Notes: generated by a model not told the origin, from the letters alone. A stretch of DNA of 64,000 nucleotides from Microbacterium saperdae (GCF_006716345.1 NZ_VFOX01000001.1:1550001-1614000); one strand, 5' to 3'; shown: positions 37,599 through 47,141, counted from the stretch's first letter. Made by a program: numbers and translations.

Positions 37599-38342
37599 GT
37601 GCCCACCTACCGAGACGAAGCGGTGATCCTGCGCACTCACAAGCTCGGTGAGGCGGATCGCATCGTCATCATGCTCTCCCGACGTCACGGCAAGCTCCGC
37701 GCCGTCGCGAAGGGCGTGCGCCGCACCTCGTCGAAGTTCGGCTCCCGGCTGGAGCCGTTCATGGTCGCCGATGTGCAGCTGTACCAGGGGCGATCGCTCG
37801 ACATCGTGCAGCAGGCGGAGTCCCTCGGCTCCTACGGCTCCGAGATCGCGGCGCATTACGACCGCTACACCGCGGCGAACGCGATGGTCGAGACCGCGGA
37901 CCGGCTCAGCGATTCCGAGGCCACCTCCGACCAGTATCTGCTGCTCGTCGGCGGCCTGCGTGCCCTCTCGCGGGGCGAGCATGTCCCGCGCAGCATCCTC
38001 GACTCCTATCTGCTCCGGGTCATGGCGCTGTCGGGCTGGGCGCCGTCGCTGGAGGACTGTGCCCGGTGTGCCGCTCCCGGTCCGCACACGACGTTCGTCG
38101 CACAGCTGGGTGGTCTCATCTGCAGCGACTGCGCACCGGCCGGCAGCCCGCGTGTCGCCGAGAAGACCCTCGCGCTGCTGCGCTCGCTGATGCGGGGAGA
38201 GTGGGATGCCATCGATGCGGCGCCGCACGCCGATACCGCCGCCGCATCGGGCCTGGTCGCCGCGTACGCTCAATGGCACTTGGAGCGCGGCATCCGTTCG
38301 CTCGCCCATGTGTCCGACATCCCTCGAGAAGGAGCACGGTGA
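37599..38342 (+). CDS. recO: DNA repair protein RecO
   Basis: 247 residues. N-terminal OB-fold with [20 protein letters not shown] and [11 protein letters not shown]; the C-terminal helical part has a zinc knuckle C-A-R-C and C-S-D-C. RecO mediates annealing and RecA loading in recombinational repair. GTG at 37599 is chosen because it gives the V-P-T-Y-R-D-E-A opening common to actinobacterial RecO and follows a GATAAT element. Its stop overlaps the uppS start by 4 bases (GTGA), a coupling seen in many Actinobacteria. Confidence 0.95.
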   Translation: MPTYRDEAVILRTHKLGEADRIVIMLSRRHGKLRAVAKGVRRTSSKFGSRLEPFMVADVQLYQGRSLDIVQQAESLGSYGSEIAAHYDRYTAANAMVETADRLSDSEATSDQYLLLVGGLRALSRGEHVPRSILDSYLLRVMALSGWAPSLEDCARCAAPGPHTTFVAQLGGLICSDCAPAGSPRVAEKTLALLRSLMRGEWDAIDAAPHADTAAASGLVAAYAQWHLERGIRSLAHVSDIPREGAR

Positions 38343-39142
38343 GTCCCCAGCCGTTCACGCACAAAGACGCCGTGGCGTACCGCCCCCTCGACTGGACGGG
38401 TGTGTATCCGCCCACGTTCCCTGCCGTCCCCGAGCACGTGGCGATCGTGATGGACGGCAACGGACGATGGGCGAACCGGCGCGGCCTCAACCGCATCGAA
38501 GGCCACAAGGCCGGCGAGGAAGTGCTGCTCGACGTGGTCGCCGGCGCGATCCAGGCCGGAGTCAAGCACCTCTCGGTGTACGCCTTCTCGACCGAGAACT
38601 GGGCACGCTCTCCCGAGGAGGTGCGCTTCCTCATGGGGTACAACCGTGACGTGCTGCACCGTCGACGCGATCAGCTCAACGAATGGGGCGTGCGTGTGCG
38701 CTGGGCGGGGCGCAAGCCTCGTCTCTGGGGCAGCGTCATCAAGGAACTGCAGTACGCGGAGCAGCTCACCCGCGGCAACGACACCCTGACGCTCACGATG
38801 TGCGTGAACTACGGCGGTCGCATCGAGATCGTCGATGCGATGCGGTCCATCGCCGCCGATGTCGCTGCCGGACGCGTGAAGCCGAACGCGATCAGCGAGA
38901 AGATGATCCGCCGGCACCTGTACGTGCCGGACATGCCGGATGTCGACCTGTTCCTGCGCAGCTCGGGGGAGCAGCGCACCTCCAACTTCCTGCTCTGGGA
39001 GTCCGCCTATGCCGAGATGGTTTTCCTCGACACGCTCTGGCCGGACTTCTCGCGCGAGGAGCTGTGGCGCGCGATCGGCGTCTACCTGTCGCGCGACCGC
39101 CGCTTCGGCGGGGCGACCGACGCTCCCGACGCTTCGGCCTGA
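38339..39142 (+). CDS. uppS: Isoprenyl transferase (undecaprenyl/decaprenyl diphosphate synthase)
   Basis: 267 residues. Catalytic Asp39 in [14 protein letters not shown] motif, and the C-terminal [14 protein letters not shown]; all cis-prenyltransferase signatures. It makes the polyprenyl carrier for cell-wall synthesis. GTG start overlaps the recO stop. The last 61 bases overlap a convergent P-loop gene. Actinobacteria often carry several such genes, so the exact chain length is not fixed by sequence. Confidence 0.92.
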   Translation: MSPQPFTHKDAVAYRPLDWTGVYPPTFPAVPEHVAIVMDGNGRWANRRGLNRIEGHKAGEEVLLDVVAGAIQAGVKHLSVYAFSTENWARSPEEVRFLMGYNRDVLHRRRDQLNEWGVRVRWAGRKPRLWGSVIKELQYAEQLTRGNDTLTLTMCVNYGGRIEIVDAMRSIAADVAAGRVKPNAISEKMIRRHLYVPDMPDVDLFLRSSGEQRTSNFLLWESAYAEMVFLDTLWPDFSREELWRAIGVYLSRDRRFGGATDAPDASA

Positions 39143-39696
39143 GCGCGCAGCCACCGCTCCGTCTCACGCGGATGGCGCAGGCGCACGATCGTGAGATGCG
39201 GGAAGCGCTCGCGCTTCACCGGCATCTGCTGCCCCCAGAAGAAACGCGTCTTGGTCTGCCACGCCAGGATGTTGCCGGAGGGGTCCCGCGTCTTCAGGAG
39301 CTGACGGAGCGGCTTCTCCACGTTCCCGTTGTACATCTCGGTGCGACGGATGCTGCGACTCAGCGTGCGGCGGAGCAGTCGACCGCGCACCACAGGCCAG
39401 GGGTAGTCGAGCCAGATCGCGAGCTGGGCGCGCGGAGTCATGATCTCGTCCGTGCCTTTGCTGGTGTACTGCCACTCGGTGATCCAGCGGTCCTCGGCGG
39501 CGAACGCCCGTACGTCATCGAGGAACTCCGGACGCGGCGTCCAGTTCGGGCCGTGGAACAGGGCGTCGATCTCGACGTGGCGGAGCCCCCACATCTCACC
39601 GATGCGGCCTGCGAGCGTGGTCTTGCCCGAACCGGTGATCCCCGCGACGAGTATCCGTTCCGGCCTCAGGGGCAGGGGATCGGAGGCGGAGAGCAT
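39082..39696 (-). CDS. P-loop NTPase, adenylate-kinase-like
   Basis: 204 residues. Walker [10 protein letters not shown] (19-27) after I-L-V-A, then a [11 protein letters not shown] segment and [10 protein letters not shown] lid, as in small kinase-like 'topology modulation'/FlaR-type P-loop proteins. Substrate unknown. The ATG at 39696 has TAGGAT 6 bases upstream on the minus strand. Its 3' end overlaps uppS by 61 bases on the opposite strand, so the C-terminal tail ([11 protein letters not shown]) reads antisense to uppS. Confidence 0.75.
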   Translation of the reverse strand: MLSASDPLPLRPERILVAGITGSGKTTLAGRIGEMWGLRHVEIDALFHGPNWTPRPEFLDDVRAFAAEDRWITEWQYTSKGTDEIMTPRAQLAIWLDYPWPVVRGRLLRRTLSRSIRRTEMYNGNVEKPLRQLLKTRDPSGNILAWQTKTRFFWGQQMPVKRERFPHLTIVRLRHPRETERWLRAQAEASGASVAPPKRRSRDR

Positions 39697-39702
39697 CCGA
39701 GA

Positions 39703-39708
39703 ATCCTA
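39703..39708 (-). promoter_or_regulatory. -10 hexamer TAGGAT for the P-loop gene
   Basis: Minus strand TAGGAT, 6 bases, ATG. Confidence 0.45.
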
Positions 39709-39742
39709 CCCATGGACTGTGTCTCTGAGCGAGAAGTGTGGA

Positions 39743-39821
39743 GCCCTTCGTCTCGCTTCGCTCGCTCAGGGTGCGGGCAGTATGTCTCCTGAGCGAGGAG
39801 CGCAGCGACGAGACGAAGGGC
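39743..39821. repeat. Palindromic intergenic repeat, copy 2
   Basis: Left arm GCCCTTCGTCTCGCTTCGCT then GCTCAGG; right arm CCTGAGCGAGGAGCG and CAGCGACGAGACGAAGGGC, nearly its reverse complement, with about 20 bases between. It ends 1 base before the stop codon of the GIY-YIG gene. Confidence 0.8.
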
Positions 39822-39822
39822 G

Positions 39823-40119
39823 TCAGTCGGTGCCGGTCGCGTCGCGTTGGCGTTTGCTCCAGCCCGGCAGCTCGTCATAGCGTCCCTCGATGAGGAGGAG
39901 CTTCTTGGCTCGAGTCCATCCATGGATGCGGCGCTCCCATCCATACGCCTCCTCGATGCGTGAGAATTCTGAGCTCCACACGAGCTCGACGGGACGACGT
40001 CGTCGCGTGTAGTCGCATCCTTCACCGAACTGGTGCTGCGCGAGACGCCGTTCGAGGTCGAGCGTGCTTCCGGTGTAGAAGCTTCCATCGCGGCACTGGA
40101 GGATGTAGACGAACGGCAT
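39823..40119 (-). CDS. GIY-YIG single-domain nuclease
   Basis: 98 residues. V-Y-I-L (4-7) and Y-T-G-S (15-18) are the GIY-YIG core, followed by Arg24 in E-R-R-L and an acidic residue near the middle; the tail W-E-R-R-I-H-G-W-T-R-A-K-K is typical of UPF0213-type proteins. Such small nucleases act on DNA structures but their role is poorly known. A TAGCGT element lies 6 bases before the ATG. The gene is bracketed by palindromic repeats on both sides (39743-39821 and 40171-40358). Confidence 0.88.
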   Translation of the reverse strand: MPFVYILQCRDGSFYTGSTLDLERRLAQHQFGEGCDYTRRRRPVELVWSSEFSRIEEAYGWERRIHGWTRAKKLLLIEGRYDELPGWSKRQRDATGTD

Positions 40120-40125
40120 CCGAGG

Positions 40126-40131
40126 ACGCTA
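40126..40131 (-). promoter_or_regulatory. -10 hexamer TAGCGT for the GIY-YIG gene
   Basis: Minus strand TAGCGT, 6 bases, ATG; leaderless geometry. Confidence 0.45.
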
Positions 40132-40170
40132 TCGGCTTTCCGGGAGCAAGGAACGCGCTGTCCACAGGAG

Positions 40171-40358
40171 GTGCGCCCTTCGTCTCGCTGCGCTCGCTCA
40201 GGGAGCGGCGGGTGCGCAGGTGCGGCGGTGCGCCCTTCGTCTCGCGGCGCTCGCTCAGGGAGCGGCGGGTGCGCAGGTGCGGCGGTGCGCCCTTCGTCTC
40301 GCTTCGCTCGCTCAGGGAGCGGCTCCTGAGCGAGGAGCGCAGCGACGAGACGAAGGGC
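40171..40358. repeat. Palindromic repeat with three tandem copies of period 57, copy 3
   Basis: GTGCGCCCTTCGTCTCGC starts at 40171, 40228 and 40285, an exact 57-base period; the third unit switches at about 40322 into the inverted arm CTGAGCGAGGAGCGCAGC...GACGAGACGAAGGGC ending at 40358. The units differ at one to two bases in the GC[T/G][G/T]CG position. Same arm sequence as the copies at 36763 and 39743. Not CRISPR: no unique spacers. Confidence 0.85.
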
Positions 40359-40415
40359 GCTCAGTGTGCTACATCTCGGGCCATGGCGGGGAAGGACGGA
40401 ATAACTCATAGGCGC

Positions 40416-41120
40416 ATGGGGTTGGATGAAGATGTGAGCGAACCTATCTCTATCGACATCTGGTCCGACATCGCGTGCCCGTGGTGCTACATCGGCAAGC
40501 GCAACCTCGAGAAGGGCCTCGAAGCCGTCGCCGGCGATGACGATGCCCCAGAAGTGAGGGTGACGTTCCACTCCTTCGAGCTTTCCCCCGACACTCCCGT
40601 CGACTTCGACGGCGACGAGATCGACTTCCTGGCAGGCCACAAGGGCATGCCGCGTGACCAGGTCGAGCAGATGCTCTCCAACGTCACCGGCGTGGCCAAG
40701 AACGCCGGTCTCGAGTACCGCTTCGACCTGCTGCAGCACACGAACACGGTCAAGGCGCACGAGCTCCTGCACTTCGCAAAGGCGGAGGGCGTGCAGCACG
40801 AAATGGAGGAGCGGCTGATGTCCGCCTACTTCACCGAGGGCAAGCACGTCGGGCGCATCGACGACCTCGTCGAGCTCGCTGCCGAAGTGGGCCTCGACGC
40901 CGACGCGGCACGCGAAGCGCTCGAGTCAGCTCGTCACCTCCCGGACGTGCGCCAGGATCAGGACCAGGCACGCGCCTACGGCATCCAGGGCGTGCCGTTC
41001 TTCGTGATCGACGGCCAGTACGGCATCAGCGGCGCTCAGCCGCCCGCCGCCTTCGAGAACGTGCTGCGAGACCTGTGGGCCAAGCGCGACGAGGCCGCCG
41101 AGGAATCCGCCGCCGTCTGA
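40416..41120 (+). CDS. DsbA-family oxidoreductase (FrnE-like)
   Basis: 234 residues, thioredoxin fold with a helical insert. The redox motif C-P-W-C (Cys21, Cys24) follows I-S-I-D-I-W-S-D-I-A, as in FrnE/2-hydroxychromene isomerase-like DsbA proteins; the cis-Pro region is G-V-P-F-F-V-I-D. No signal peptide, so it acts in the cytoplasm. ATG at 40416 chosen; GTG at 40434 and ATG at 40383 are in frame and possible. A strong terminator follows. Role may be disulfide exchange or isomerisation; not resolvable from sequence. Confidence 0.88.
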   Translation: MGLDEDVSEPISIDIWSDIACPWCYIGKRNLEKGLEAVAGDDDAPEVRVTFHSFELSPDTPVDFDGDEIDFLAGHKGMPRDQVEQMLSNVTGVAKNAGLEYRFDLLQHTNTVKAHELLHFAKAEGVQHEMEERLMSAYFTEGKHVGRIDDLVELAAEVGLDADAAREALESARHLPDVRQDQDQARAYGIQGVPFFVIDGQYGISGAQPPAAFENVLRDLWAKRDEAAEESAAV

Positions 41121-41134
41121 GCGCATCCGCATAC

Positions 41135-41177
41135 ACGAAGCCCCTCCTGACTCTCGAACAGTCAGGAGGGGCTTCGT
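41135..41177. terminator. Bidirectional intrinsic terminator
   Basis: Perfect 18-bp stem (ACGAAGCCCCTCCTGACT and its complement) with a 7-base loop between the convergent DsbA-like and glutathione peroxidase genes. Confidence 0.8.
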
Positions 41178-41191
41178 CTGTCCGCAGCCGT

Positions 41192-41686
41192 CTAGCGGGT
41201 GAGCGCGGCCTCGATCGCGCTGACGATCTCGGGATCGTTGGGCTTCTGCTTCGGACGGAAGCGGAGCACATCGCCGTCGGGGAGCACCAGGAACTTCTCG
41301 AAGTTCCACTCCACGCGGCCGGCCTTGCCACCGGCGTCCGGGGCCTCCTTCAGCGCTTTGTAGAGGTCGGAGGCGTTCCGGCCGTTGACCTTGACCTTGT
41401 CGTTGACGGGGAAGCTCACGCCGTAGGTGGTGGAGCAGAACTCCAGGATCTCGTCCACGGAGCCCGGCTCCTGGCCGAAGAACTGATTGCAGGGGAAGCC
41501 CACGACGGAGAAGCCCCTGTCGCTGTACAACCGCTGCAGCTCCTCGAGCTGCTCGTACTGCGGGGTGAGGCCGCACTTCGAGGCGACGTTCACCACCAGA
41601 ACCACATCGGCACCGAGATCGTCGAGGGTCTTCTCGTTGCCCTGGGCGTCGGTGAACGGGATCGAACGGAGCGCAGAATCGGTCAT
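41192..41686 (-). CDS. Glutathione peroxidase-family thiol peroxidase
   Basis: 164 residues. Peroxidatic Cys38 in N-V-A-S-K-C-G-L-T-P-Q, Gln72 in F-F-G-Q-E-P, and Trp127-Asn128 in W-N-F-E-K-F complete the catalytic set; Cys replaces selenocysteine. A second Cys in F-P-C-N-Q is the likely resolving residue, so thioredoxin is the probable reductant (Actinobacteria lack glutathione). It reduces peroxides. The start has TAAGCT 7 bases upstream on the minus strand. Divergent from dusB. Confidence 0.93.
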   Translation of the reverse strand: MTDSALRSIPFTDAQGNEKTLDDLGADVVLVVNVASKCGLTPQYEQLEELQRLYSDRGFSVVGFPCNQFFGQEPGSVDEILEFCSTTYGVSFPVNDKVKVNGRNASDLYKALKEAPDAGGKAGRVEWNFEKFLVLPDGDVLRFRPKQKPNDPEIVSAIEAALTR

Positions 41687-41693
41687 ACTTCAC

Positions 41694-41699
41694 AGCTTA
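41694..41699 (-). promoter_or_regulatory. -10 hexamer TAAGCT for the peroxidase gene
   Basis: Minus strand TAAGCT, 7 bases, ATG; the divergent dusB start is 60 bases away. Confidence 0.45.
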
Positions 41700-41746
41700 G
41701 GTCGATGGGGCACCAGGGGCTCCGCGTCTGGGAGAATAGAGGGGAC

Positions 41747-42901
41747 ATGACTCTCGCCACCGCCTCCGCACGCACACTTCGCATCGGTCCCATCGACCTC
41801 GACGTGCCGGTCGTCCTCGCGCCCATGGCGGGGATCACGAACACCGCTTTCCGCCGTCTCTGCCGTGAGTACGGCGCAGGACTCTACGTCAGCGAGATGA
41901 TCACCTCGCGTGCTCTCGTCGAGCGCAACGAGACGACCATGCGACTGATCCGCCACCACGAGTCCGAGACGCCGCGTTCGATCCAGCTCTACGGCGTCGA
42001 CCCGAAGACGATCGCCGACGCGGTGCGCATCATCGTCGCAGAGGACCATGCCGATCACATCGATCTGAACTTCGGATGCCCGGTGCCCAAGGTCACGCGC
42101 AAGGGCGGGGGAGCAGCACTTCCCTGGAAGAGCTCGCTGTTCTCCGACATCGTCACGCAGGCCGTGAAGGCCGCCGGCGACATCCCTCTCACGGTCAAGA
42201 TGCGCAAGGGCATCGATCGTGACCACCTCACCTTCCTCGACGCAGGGCGCGCTGCCGAGGACGCGGGAGTGGCCGCCATCGCGCTGCATGCGCGCACGGC
42301 AGGTGAGTACTACTCCGGGCACGCCGACTGGAACGCGATCGGTGAACTCAAGCAGGCTGTCACGAGCATCCCGGTGCTCGGCAATGGAGACATCTGGTCG
42401 GCGGACGACGCCGTGCGCATGATGGAGCAGACCGACTGCGACGGCGTCGTCGTCGGCCGAGGATGCCTCGGTCGCCCCTGGCTCTTCGGCGAGCTGGCCA
42501 CGGCGTTCGGCGGCGAGGGCAAGACGGTCGATGCGACACTCGGTTTCGTGGCCGACGCCTTCAAGCGGCACGCGGAACTGCTCGTCGAGTTCTTCGAGGA
42601 CGAGGATCGCGGCTGCCGCGACATCCGCAAGCACGTGTCCTGGTACTTCAAGGGCTATCCGGTCGGTGGCGACATCCGCACCGGCCTCGCCACGTCATCC
42701 AGCCTCGCCGAGATCGACGAGCTGCTCGCCCGTCTCGACCACTCCGCTCCCTATCCCGGCGCTGACGCCGAGGGACAGCGCGGCCGCGCGGGGCATGCCA
42801 AGCGCACGGCACTGCCGGACAAGTGGCTGGAGTCGCGCGAGATCGCGGCCTCGACCTCGGAGATGATGCGAGGAGCGGAGATCGAGAACAGTGGTGGTTG
42901 A
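41747..42901 (+). CDS. dusB: tRNA-dihydrouridine synthase (DusB type)
   Basis: 384 residues, FMN TIM barrel. V-L-A-P-M-A-G-I-T-N-T-A-F-R opens the barrel, the catalytic cysteine is Cys111 in N-F-G-C-P-V-P-K-V, followed by G-G-G-A-A-L and the H-A-R-T-A motif. It reduces uridines in the tRNA D-loop with NADPH. ATG at 41747 preceded by GAGAATAGAGGGG. The 3' end overlaps the dgt start by 11 bases; dusB-dgt-dnaG is a conserved actinobacterial order. Confidence 0.93.
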   Translation: MTLATASARTLRIGPIDLDVPVVLAPMAGITNTAFRRLCREYGAGLYVSEMITSRALVERNETTMRLIRHHESETPRSIQLYGVDPKTIADAVRIIVAEDHADHIDLNFGCPVPKVTRKGGGAALPWKSSLFSDIVTQAVKAAGDIPLTVKMRKGIDRDHLTFLDAGRAAEDAGVAAIALHARTAGEYYSGHADWNAIGELKQAVTSIPVLGNGDIWSADDAVRMMEQTDCDGVVVGRGCLGRPWLFGELATAFGGEGKTVDATLGFVADAFKRHAELLVEFFEDEDRGCRDIRKHVSWYFKGYPVGGDIRTGLATSSSLAEIDELLARLDHSAPYPGADAEGQRGRAGHAKRTALPDKWLESREIAASTSEMMRGAEIENSGG

Positions 42902-44294
42902 TGCTTCGACCGGTCGGGGCGCTGCGCGTGCTGACGGCTACGACCCGCGCGACGCCGAGCGTTTCGTCGCGGAGACCCACCGCTCGGAGCGCAACGATTT
43001 CGCGCGTGATCGAGCCCGCGTGCTCCATTCGGCCGCACTGCGCCGACTCGCGGCCAAGACGCAGGTGCTCAGCCCTGCCAGCACGGCCGATTTCGCGCGC
43101 AACCGGCTCACCCACTCGCTCGAAGTCGCCCAGGTCGGCCGAGAGCTCGCCACGGCGCTGGGCGTCTCGGAAGACGTCGTCGACACCGCCTGCCTGAGCC
43201 ACGATCTCGGGCATCCGCCGTTCGGTCACAACGGCGAGCGGGCATTGAACGAATGGGCCGAGCACATCGGCGGGTTCGAGGGCAACGCGCAGTCGCTGCG
43301 CATCCTCACCCGACTGGAGGCGAAGGTCCTCGACGCGGATGACCGTTCCGTCGGACTGAACCTCACACGCGCCAGCCTCGATGCCACGTGCAAGTACCCG
43401 TGGACCGTCGACAGTCCCGTGCCCGACCCCGGTGGGCGCCTGAAGTTCGGCGTCTACCCCGAGGACGAGGCCGTCTTCCGGTGGATGCGCCAGGGAGCGC
43501 CGGGGCGTTTGCGCTGCATCGAAGCCGAGATCATGGATCTCTCGGACGACATCGGCTACTCGGTCCATGACTTCGAAGACGCGATCGTGAACGGCTACGT
43601 CGATGTCTCCCAGCTGTCGGACCCTCGGGAGCACGATGCGCTTCTCGGCCGCATCCAGCAGTGGGTCGGCTACGACTTCACCCGCGACGAATTGGCCGAT
43701 GCGCTCTACCGCCTCGCCTCGCAGTCGATGTGGTTGGAATCCTTCGACCGCTCGCGCCGCGACCTCGCGCGCCTGAAGAACCTCACCAGCGACCTGATCG
43801 GGCGCTTCGCTCGTGCGTCGGTCTCGGCGACGCGCGAGGCTTATGCCGGTCCCGCGCTCGTCCGCTACAACGCGCACGTGGTCGTGCCTCGCGTGATCGA
43901 GGTCGAGATCGCGGTGCTCAAGGGCATCATGGGGCAGGCGATCGTGACGATCGAGGCTCGCAAGGGCGTGTACAAGGAGCAGCGCCGCGTGCTCAAGCGG
44001 CTCGCGGATGTGCTGTGGTCGACCGACGCGCTGTGGTCGGCGGGCGCCGACGTGCTCGAGCCGGCCTTCGCCGCCGACTTCGTCGACGCGACCAGCGACG
44101 CCGAGCGTGCCCGTGTCATCGTCGATCAGATCGCCAGCCTGACGGATCAGAGCGCGATCGACTGGCACAACCGCCTCGTCGGCGAGATCGATCCGGCCGA
44201 GGTCGGCATCTGGACGCCGCGGCATGCCAGGCATCCGCGTCCCGGTGCACACGGGAGCGCCGAAAGGCAGGCCGTCGTCGAAGGGGTCGGCTGA
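42891..44294 (+). CDS. dgt: Deoxyguanosinetriphosphate triphosphohydrolase-like protein
   Basis: 467 residues with the HD metal site: R-L-T-H-S-L-E-V (His75), [13 protein letters not shown] (His104-Asp105), and a later D for the tetrad. [11 protein letters not shown] is the dNTPase signature. It hydrolyses dNTPs to deoxynucleosides and triphosphate, adjusting the dNTP pool. GTG start inside the end of dusB. Its TGA shares a base with the dnaG ATG, so the two are coupled, which fits replication-linked nucleotide control. Confidence 0.93.
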   Translation: MVVDASTGRGAARADGYDPRDAERFVAETHRSERNDFARDRARVLHSAALRRLAAKTQVLSPASTADFARNRLTHSLEVAQVGRELATALGVSEDVVDTACLSHDLGHPPFGHNGERALNEWAEHIGGFEGNAQSLRILTRLEAKVLDADDRSVGLNLTRASLDATCKYPWTVDSPVPDPGGRLKFGVYPEDEAVFRWMRQGAPGRLRCIEAEIMDLSDDIGYSVHDFEDAIVNGYVDVSQLSDPREHDALLGRIQQWVGYDFTRDELADALYRLASQSMWLESFDRSRRDLARLKNLTSDLIGRFARASVSATREAYAGPALVRYNAHVVVPRVIEVEIAVLKGIMGQAIVTIEARKGVYKEQRRVLKRLADVLWSTDALWSAGADVLEPAFAADFVDATSDAERARVIVDQIASLTDQSAIDWHNRLVGEIDPAEVGIWTPRHARHPRPGAHGSAERQAVVEGVG

Positions 44295-46156
44295 TGCCCC
44301 GTATCCGGCAGGCGGACGTCGATGAGGTCAAGGCGCGCACGAACATCGCCGACATCGTGGGCGAGCGCGTCGCACTGAAGTCCGCCGGCGTCGGATCGCT
44401 CAAGGGCCTGTGCCCGTTCCACGACGAGAAGAGCCCGAGCTTCCACGTGCGCCAGCAGGTGGGCTACTACCACTGCTTCGGCTGCGGTGAATCGGGCGAC
44501 GTCTACTCTTTCCTGCGGGAGATGGACCACGTCAGCTTCACCGAGGCGGTCGAGCGGCTGGCCGGACGCATCGGCTACACGCTGCACTACGAGGACGGGG
44601 GCGCCGCCCCCGAGACGAGCGGACGCAGCCGGCTGTACGCCGCGAACACGGCGGCTGCGGAGTTCTTCCGTGCGCAGCTGCTCTCTCCGGATGCCGAGGC
44701 AGGACGACGTTTCCTGGGCGAGCGCGGCTTCGACGCCGGTGCGGCGGCCCACTTCGGTGTCGGCTTCGCGCCGCGTGGGTGGGACGGGATGCTGAAGGCT
44801 CTCACCGCGCAGGGCTTTACGCGGGAGGAGCTCAGCAACGCCGGGCTCGTCTCGACCGGTCAGCGCGGCGTCTACGACCGCTTCCGCGGCCGGCTCGTGT
44901 GGCCGATTCGCGACGTGTCCGGCCAGACGATCGGCTTCGGTGCCCGCAAGCTCTTCGATGACGACCAGGGACCGAAGTACCTGAACACCCCGGAGACCCC
45001 GATCTACAAGAAGGCCCAGGTGCTCTACGGGCTCGATCTCGCGAAGCGCGACATCGCCCGCGGAGACCCCCGTCGGGTCGTGGTCGTCGAGGGATACACC
45101 GACGTGATGGCGTGCCACCTGGCCGGCCTCACGACCGCGGTCGCGACCTGTGGCACGGCCTTCGGCACCGAGCACATCAAGGTGCTGCGGCGCGTGATGG
45201 GCGACGACAACGCTTCGGGCGAGGTCGTGTTCACCTTCGACGGCGACGAGGCCGGGCAGAAAGCGGCACTGCGGGCGTTCACCGAGGATGACCGCTTCAA
45301 CGCGCAGACCTTCGTCGCGGTCGCTCCTGACAGCCTCGACCCCTGCGACCTGCGCCTGCAGCGCGGCGACGCCGCGGTACGCGGTCTGATGGACACCAAG
45401 GTGCCGATGTTCGAGTTCGCGATGGACCGCAAGCTCGCCGGGTTCGATCTCTCGACCGTCGAGGGTCGCGTGGGCGCGCTGCGCGGAGCCGCGCCGATCG
45501 TCGCCGAGATCCGCGACCGCCTGCTGCGTCCGGGATACGAGCGCGTGCTCGCCCGGCGCCTCGGGATGGACCCGACAGAGGTGCACACCGAGGTCGAGCG
45601 TTCTTCGCGCGGTGGCCAGACTGCGCCTCCTGCGCGCCGAGAGCAGCAGGCGCCGATCGATCCGGCGACGGGCGCGCCCGGTATCGCCCCGGTGACACTG
45701 GCGAGTCTTCCCCGGTCGCCCGATGTGGCCGTGGAACGGGATGCGTTGATGGGCGCGCTGCAGTACGGCCATCAGGTCGACCAGGCGCTGCTCAACCGGG
45801 CGCTCAGCACACCGTTCCGCACGGCGGGACTCGACGCGGTGCGTGAAGCCGTGGCCGCTGCGCCGGATCGCACCAGGGCGGGGTGGGTCACCGACGCCGT
45901 CAACAGCGTCCGCGAGCCCTACCGATCGCTCGGTGGGGAGTTGCTGATGACCCCGTTCCCTGCCCGGGATGAGGAGCGCGCGGTAGCGACCGTCGCCGAT
46001 CTCGCCCGCCGACTCATCCTGCGCCAGCTCGAGCATGAGAAGCAGGAGATGCTCGGCGCCGTGCAGCGCGTACCGGCCGACTCCGACGGCGGGCGAGCGC
46101 TGCGGATGCGCTTGCGGGACATCGACGCGGAGCGTCAGAGGTTCGCCGAGTCGTAA
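44294..46156 (+). CDS. dnaG: DNA primase
   Basis: 620 residues. N-terminal CHC2 zinc motif Cys40-x2-His43-x17-Cys61-x2-Cys64, then the RNA-polymerase core with 'V.EGY.DVMA' and the Toprim F-D-G-D-E-A-G, and the DnaB-interacting C-terminal helices (R-D-E-E-R-A-V... L-R-Q-L-E-H-E-K-Q). It makes RNA primers at the replication fork. ATG at 44294 shares one base with the dgt stop; a longer frame upstream is out of register with any primase sequence. Confidence 0.96.
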   Translation: MPRIRQADVDEVKARTNIADIVGERVALKSAGVGSLKGLCPFHDEKSPSFHVRQQVGYYHCFGCGESGDVYSFLREMDHVSFTEAVERLAGRIGYTLHYEDGGAAPETSGRSRLYAANTAAAEFFRAQLLSPDAEAGRRFLGERGFDAGAAAHFGVGFAPRGWDGMLKALTAQGFTREELSNAGLVSTGQRGVYDRFRGRLVWPIRDVSGQTIGFGARKLFDDDQGPKYLNTPETPIYKKAQVLYGLDLAKRDIARGDPRRVVVVEGYTDVMACHLAGLTTAVATCGTAFGTEHIKVLRRVMGDDNASGEVVFTFDGDEAGQKAALRAFTEDDRFNAQTFVAVAPDSLDPCDLRLQRGDAAVRGLMDTKVPMFEFAMDRKLAGFDLSTVEGRVGALRGAAPIVAEIRDRLLRPGYERVLARRLGMDPTEVHTEVERSSRGGQTAPPARREQQAPIDPATGAPGIAPVTLASLPRSPDVAVERDALMGALQYGHQVDQALLNRALSTPFRTAGLDAVREAVAAAPDRTRAGWVTDAVNSVREPYRSLGGELLMTPFPARDEERAVATVADLARRLILRQLEHEKQEMLGAVQRVPADSDGGRALRMRLRDIDAERQRFAES

Positions 46157-46192
46157 CGCGGCTCGCATCCCGAGGCACGGCAGGATGGAGTC

Positions 46193-46966
46193 ATGTCTCG
46201 ACGGCCGGAATCTCAGAACGCGATCGAGTGCTCCGATCTGGTCATCGACCGTATCGGGCACGGATTGCCGACGCGCGCCGTCGACGGCGTGACGTTCTCG
46301 CTCGCGCCGGGGAACCTGATCTGCGTCGCCGGTCCCACGGGCTCGGGGAAGTCGACGCTGGTGGCCGCTCTCGCGGGGTCCACCGATCCTTCGGTGCGAG
46401 TCGTCGGCGGCAGCGCGCACGTCTGCGGAGTGGACGTGCGTCGCCCCGGGCGCAAGCACCGCATCCTCACGTATCGCACGGGTTTCGTGCCGCAGGGCGC
46501 CGGGGGTGATCTGCCACCGAGGCTCACCGTGAACGAGGTGATCGCCGAGCCGATCCTCATGCGTGAGAAGCGTGTGAACTCCAAGGCGCTGTCGATCCGC
46601 GTGGCCACACTTCTCGACGAACTGCACCTGCCGCTGGGCACGGCGGCGAAGTTCCCGTACGAGCTGAGCGCGGGCATGCGGCAGCGCGTCGCGATCGCGC
46701 GCTCCTTCATCCTCGAGCCCCAGGTGCTCATCGCTGACGAACCCCTCGCGAATCTCGATCTCGAGGTGCGTCCCGTGGTGTTCGACGCGATCACGAGGAG
46801 ACGCAAGGAGCAGGGTATGGCGGCCCTGCTCGTCACGAACGATGCCGATTTCATCCGCGAACTCAACGCCGAGACGCTCATGCTGCGCAGCGGGCATGTC
46901 GTCGCCCGCGGCGTGGGCAAGGACCTGCTCTGGGTGCCGAACGCCGAGGCGGATTCGCAGCACTGA
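46193..46966 (+). CDS. Orphan ABC transporter ATP-binding protein
   Basis: 257 residues. Walker A G-P-T-G-S-G-K-S-T (47-55), signature L-S-A-G-M-R-Q-R (Ala in place of Gly, Met in place of Gln), Walker B V-L-I-A-D-E-P, H-loop replaced by T-N-D-A-D (Asn-Asp instead of the usual His). No permease or binding protein lies nearby. The changed signature and missing H-loop His suggest altered ATPase activity or a non-transport role (inference). ATG at 46193 has GGAG close upstream. It ends before the tRNA-Asn gene. Confidence 0.82.
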   Translation: MSRRPESQNAIECSDLVIDRIGHGLPTRAVDGVTFSLAPGNLICVAGPTGSGKSTLVAALAGSTDPSVRVVGGSAHVCGVDVRRPGRKHRILTYRTGFVPQGAGGDLPPRLTVNEVIAEPILMREKRVNSKALSIRVATLLDELHLPLGTAAKFPYELSAGMRQRVAIARSFILEPQVLIADEPLANLDLEVRPVVFDAITRRRKEQGMAALLVTNDADFIRELNAETLMLRSGHVVARGVGKDLLWVPNAEADSQH

Positions 46967-47063
46967 GTGCGACACGCCCGAGGGACGGAGAAGCGTCCCC
47001 GGTGTCACGAGTAGCGCGCGGAGTTTGCTAAGCTTGTCGAGTTGCCCGCGCAGCGGAGCACAT

Positions 47064-47139
47064 TCCTCGGTAGCTCAATTGGCAGAGCAGCCGGCTGTTA
47101 ACCGGCAGGTTCTTGGTTCGAGTCCAAGCCGGGGAGCCA
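47064..47139 (+). tRNA. tRNA-Asn (GTT)
   Basis: Acceptor TCCTCGG pairs with CCGGGGA (one T-G pair); anticodon loop CTGTTAA gives anticodon GTT; T-arm G-G-T-T-C-G-A-G; CCA is encoded at 47137-47139. Followed by a perfect terminator 2 bases later. Confidence 0.97.
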
Positions 47140-47141
47140 AT

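Noticed and set aside
40171..40358. Regular 57-base repeats looking like a CRISPR array
   Set aside because: The units are almost identical along the full period; there are no unique spacers and no cas genes. It is a tandem palindromic repeat.
44147..47008. Very long open frame antisense to dgt, dnaG and the ABC gene
   Set aside because: Frame openness comes from high GC at third positions; the translation is Arg/His/Asp-rich with no motifs, while the other strand has three well-known genes.
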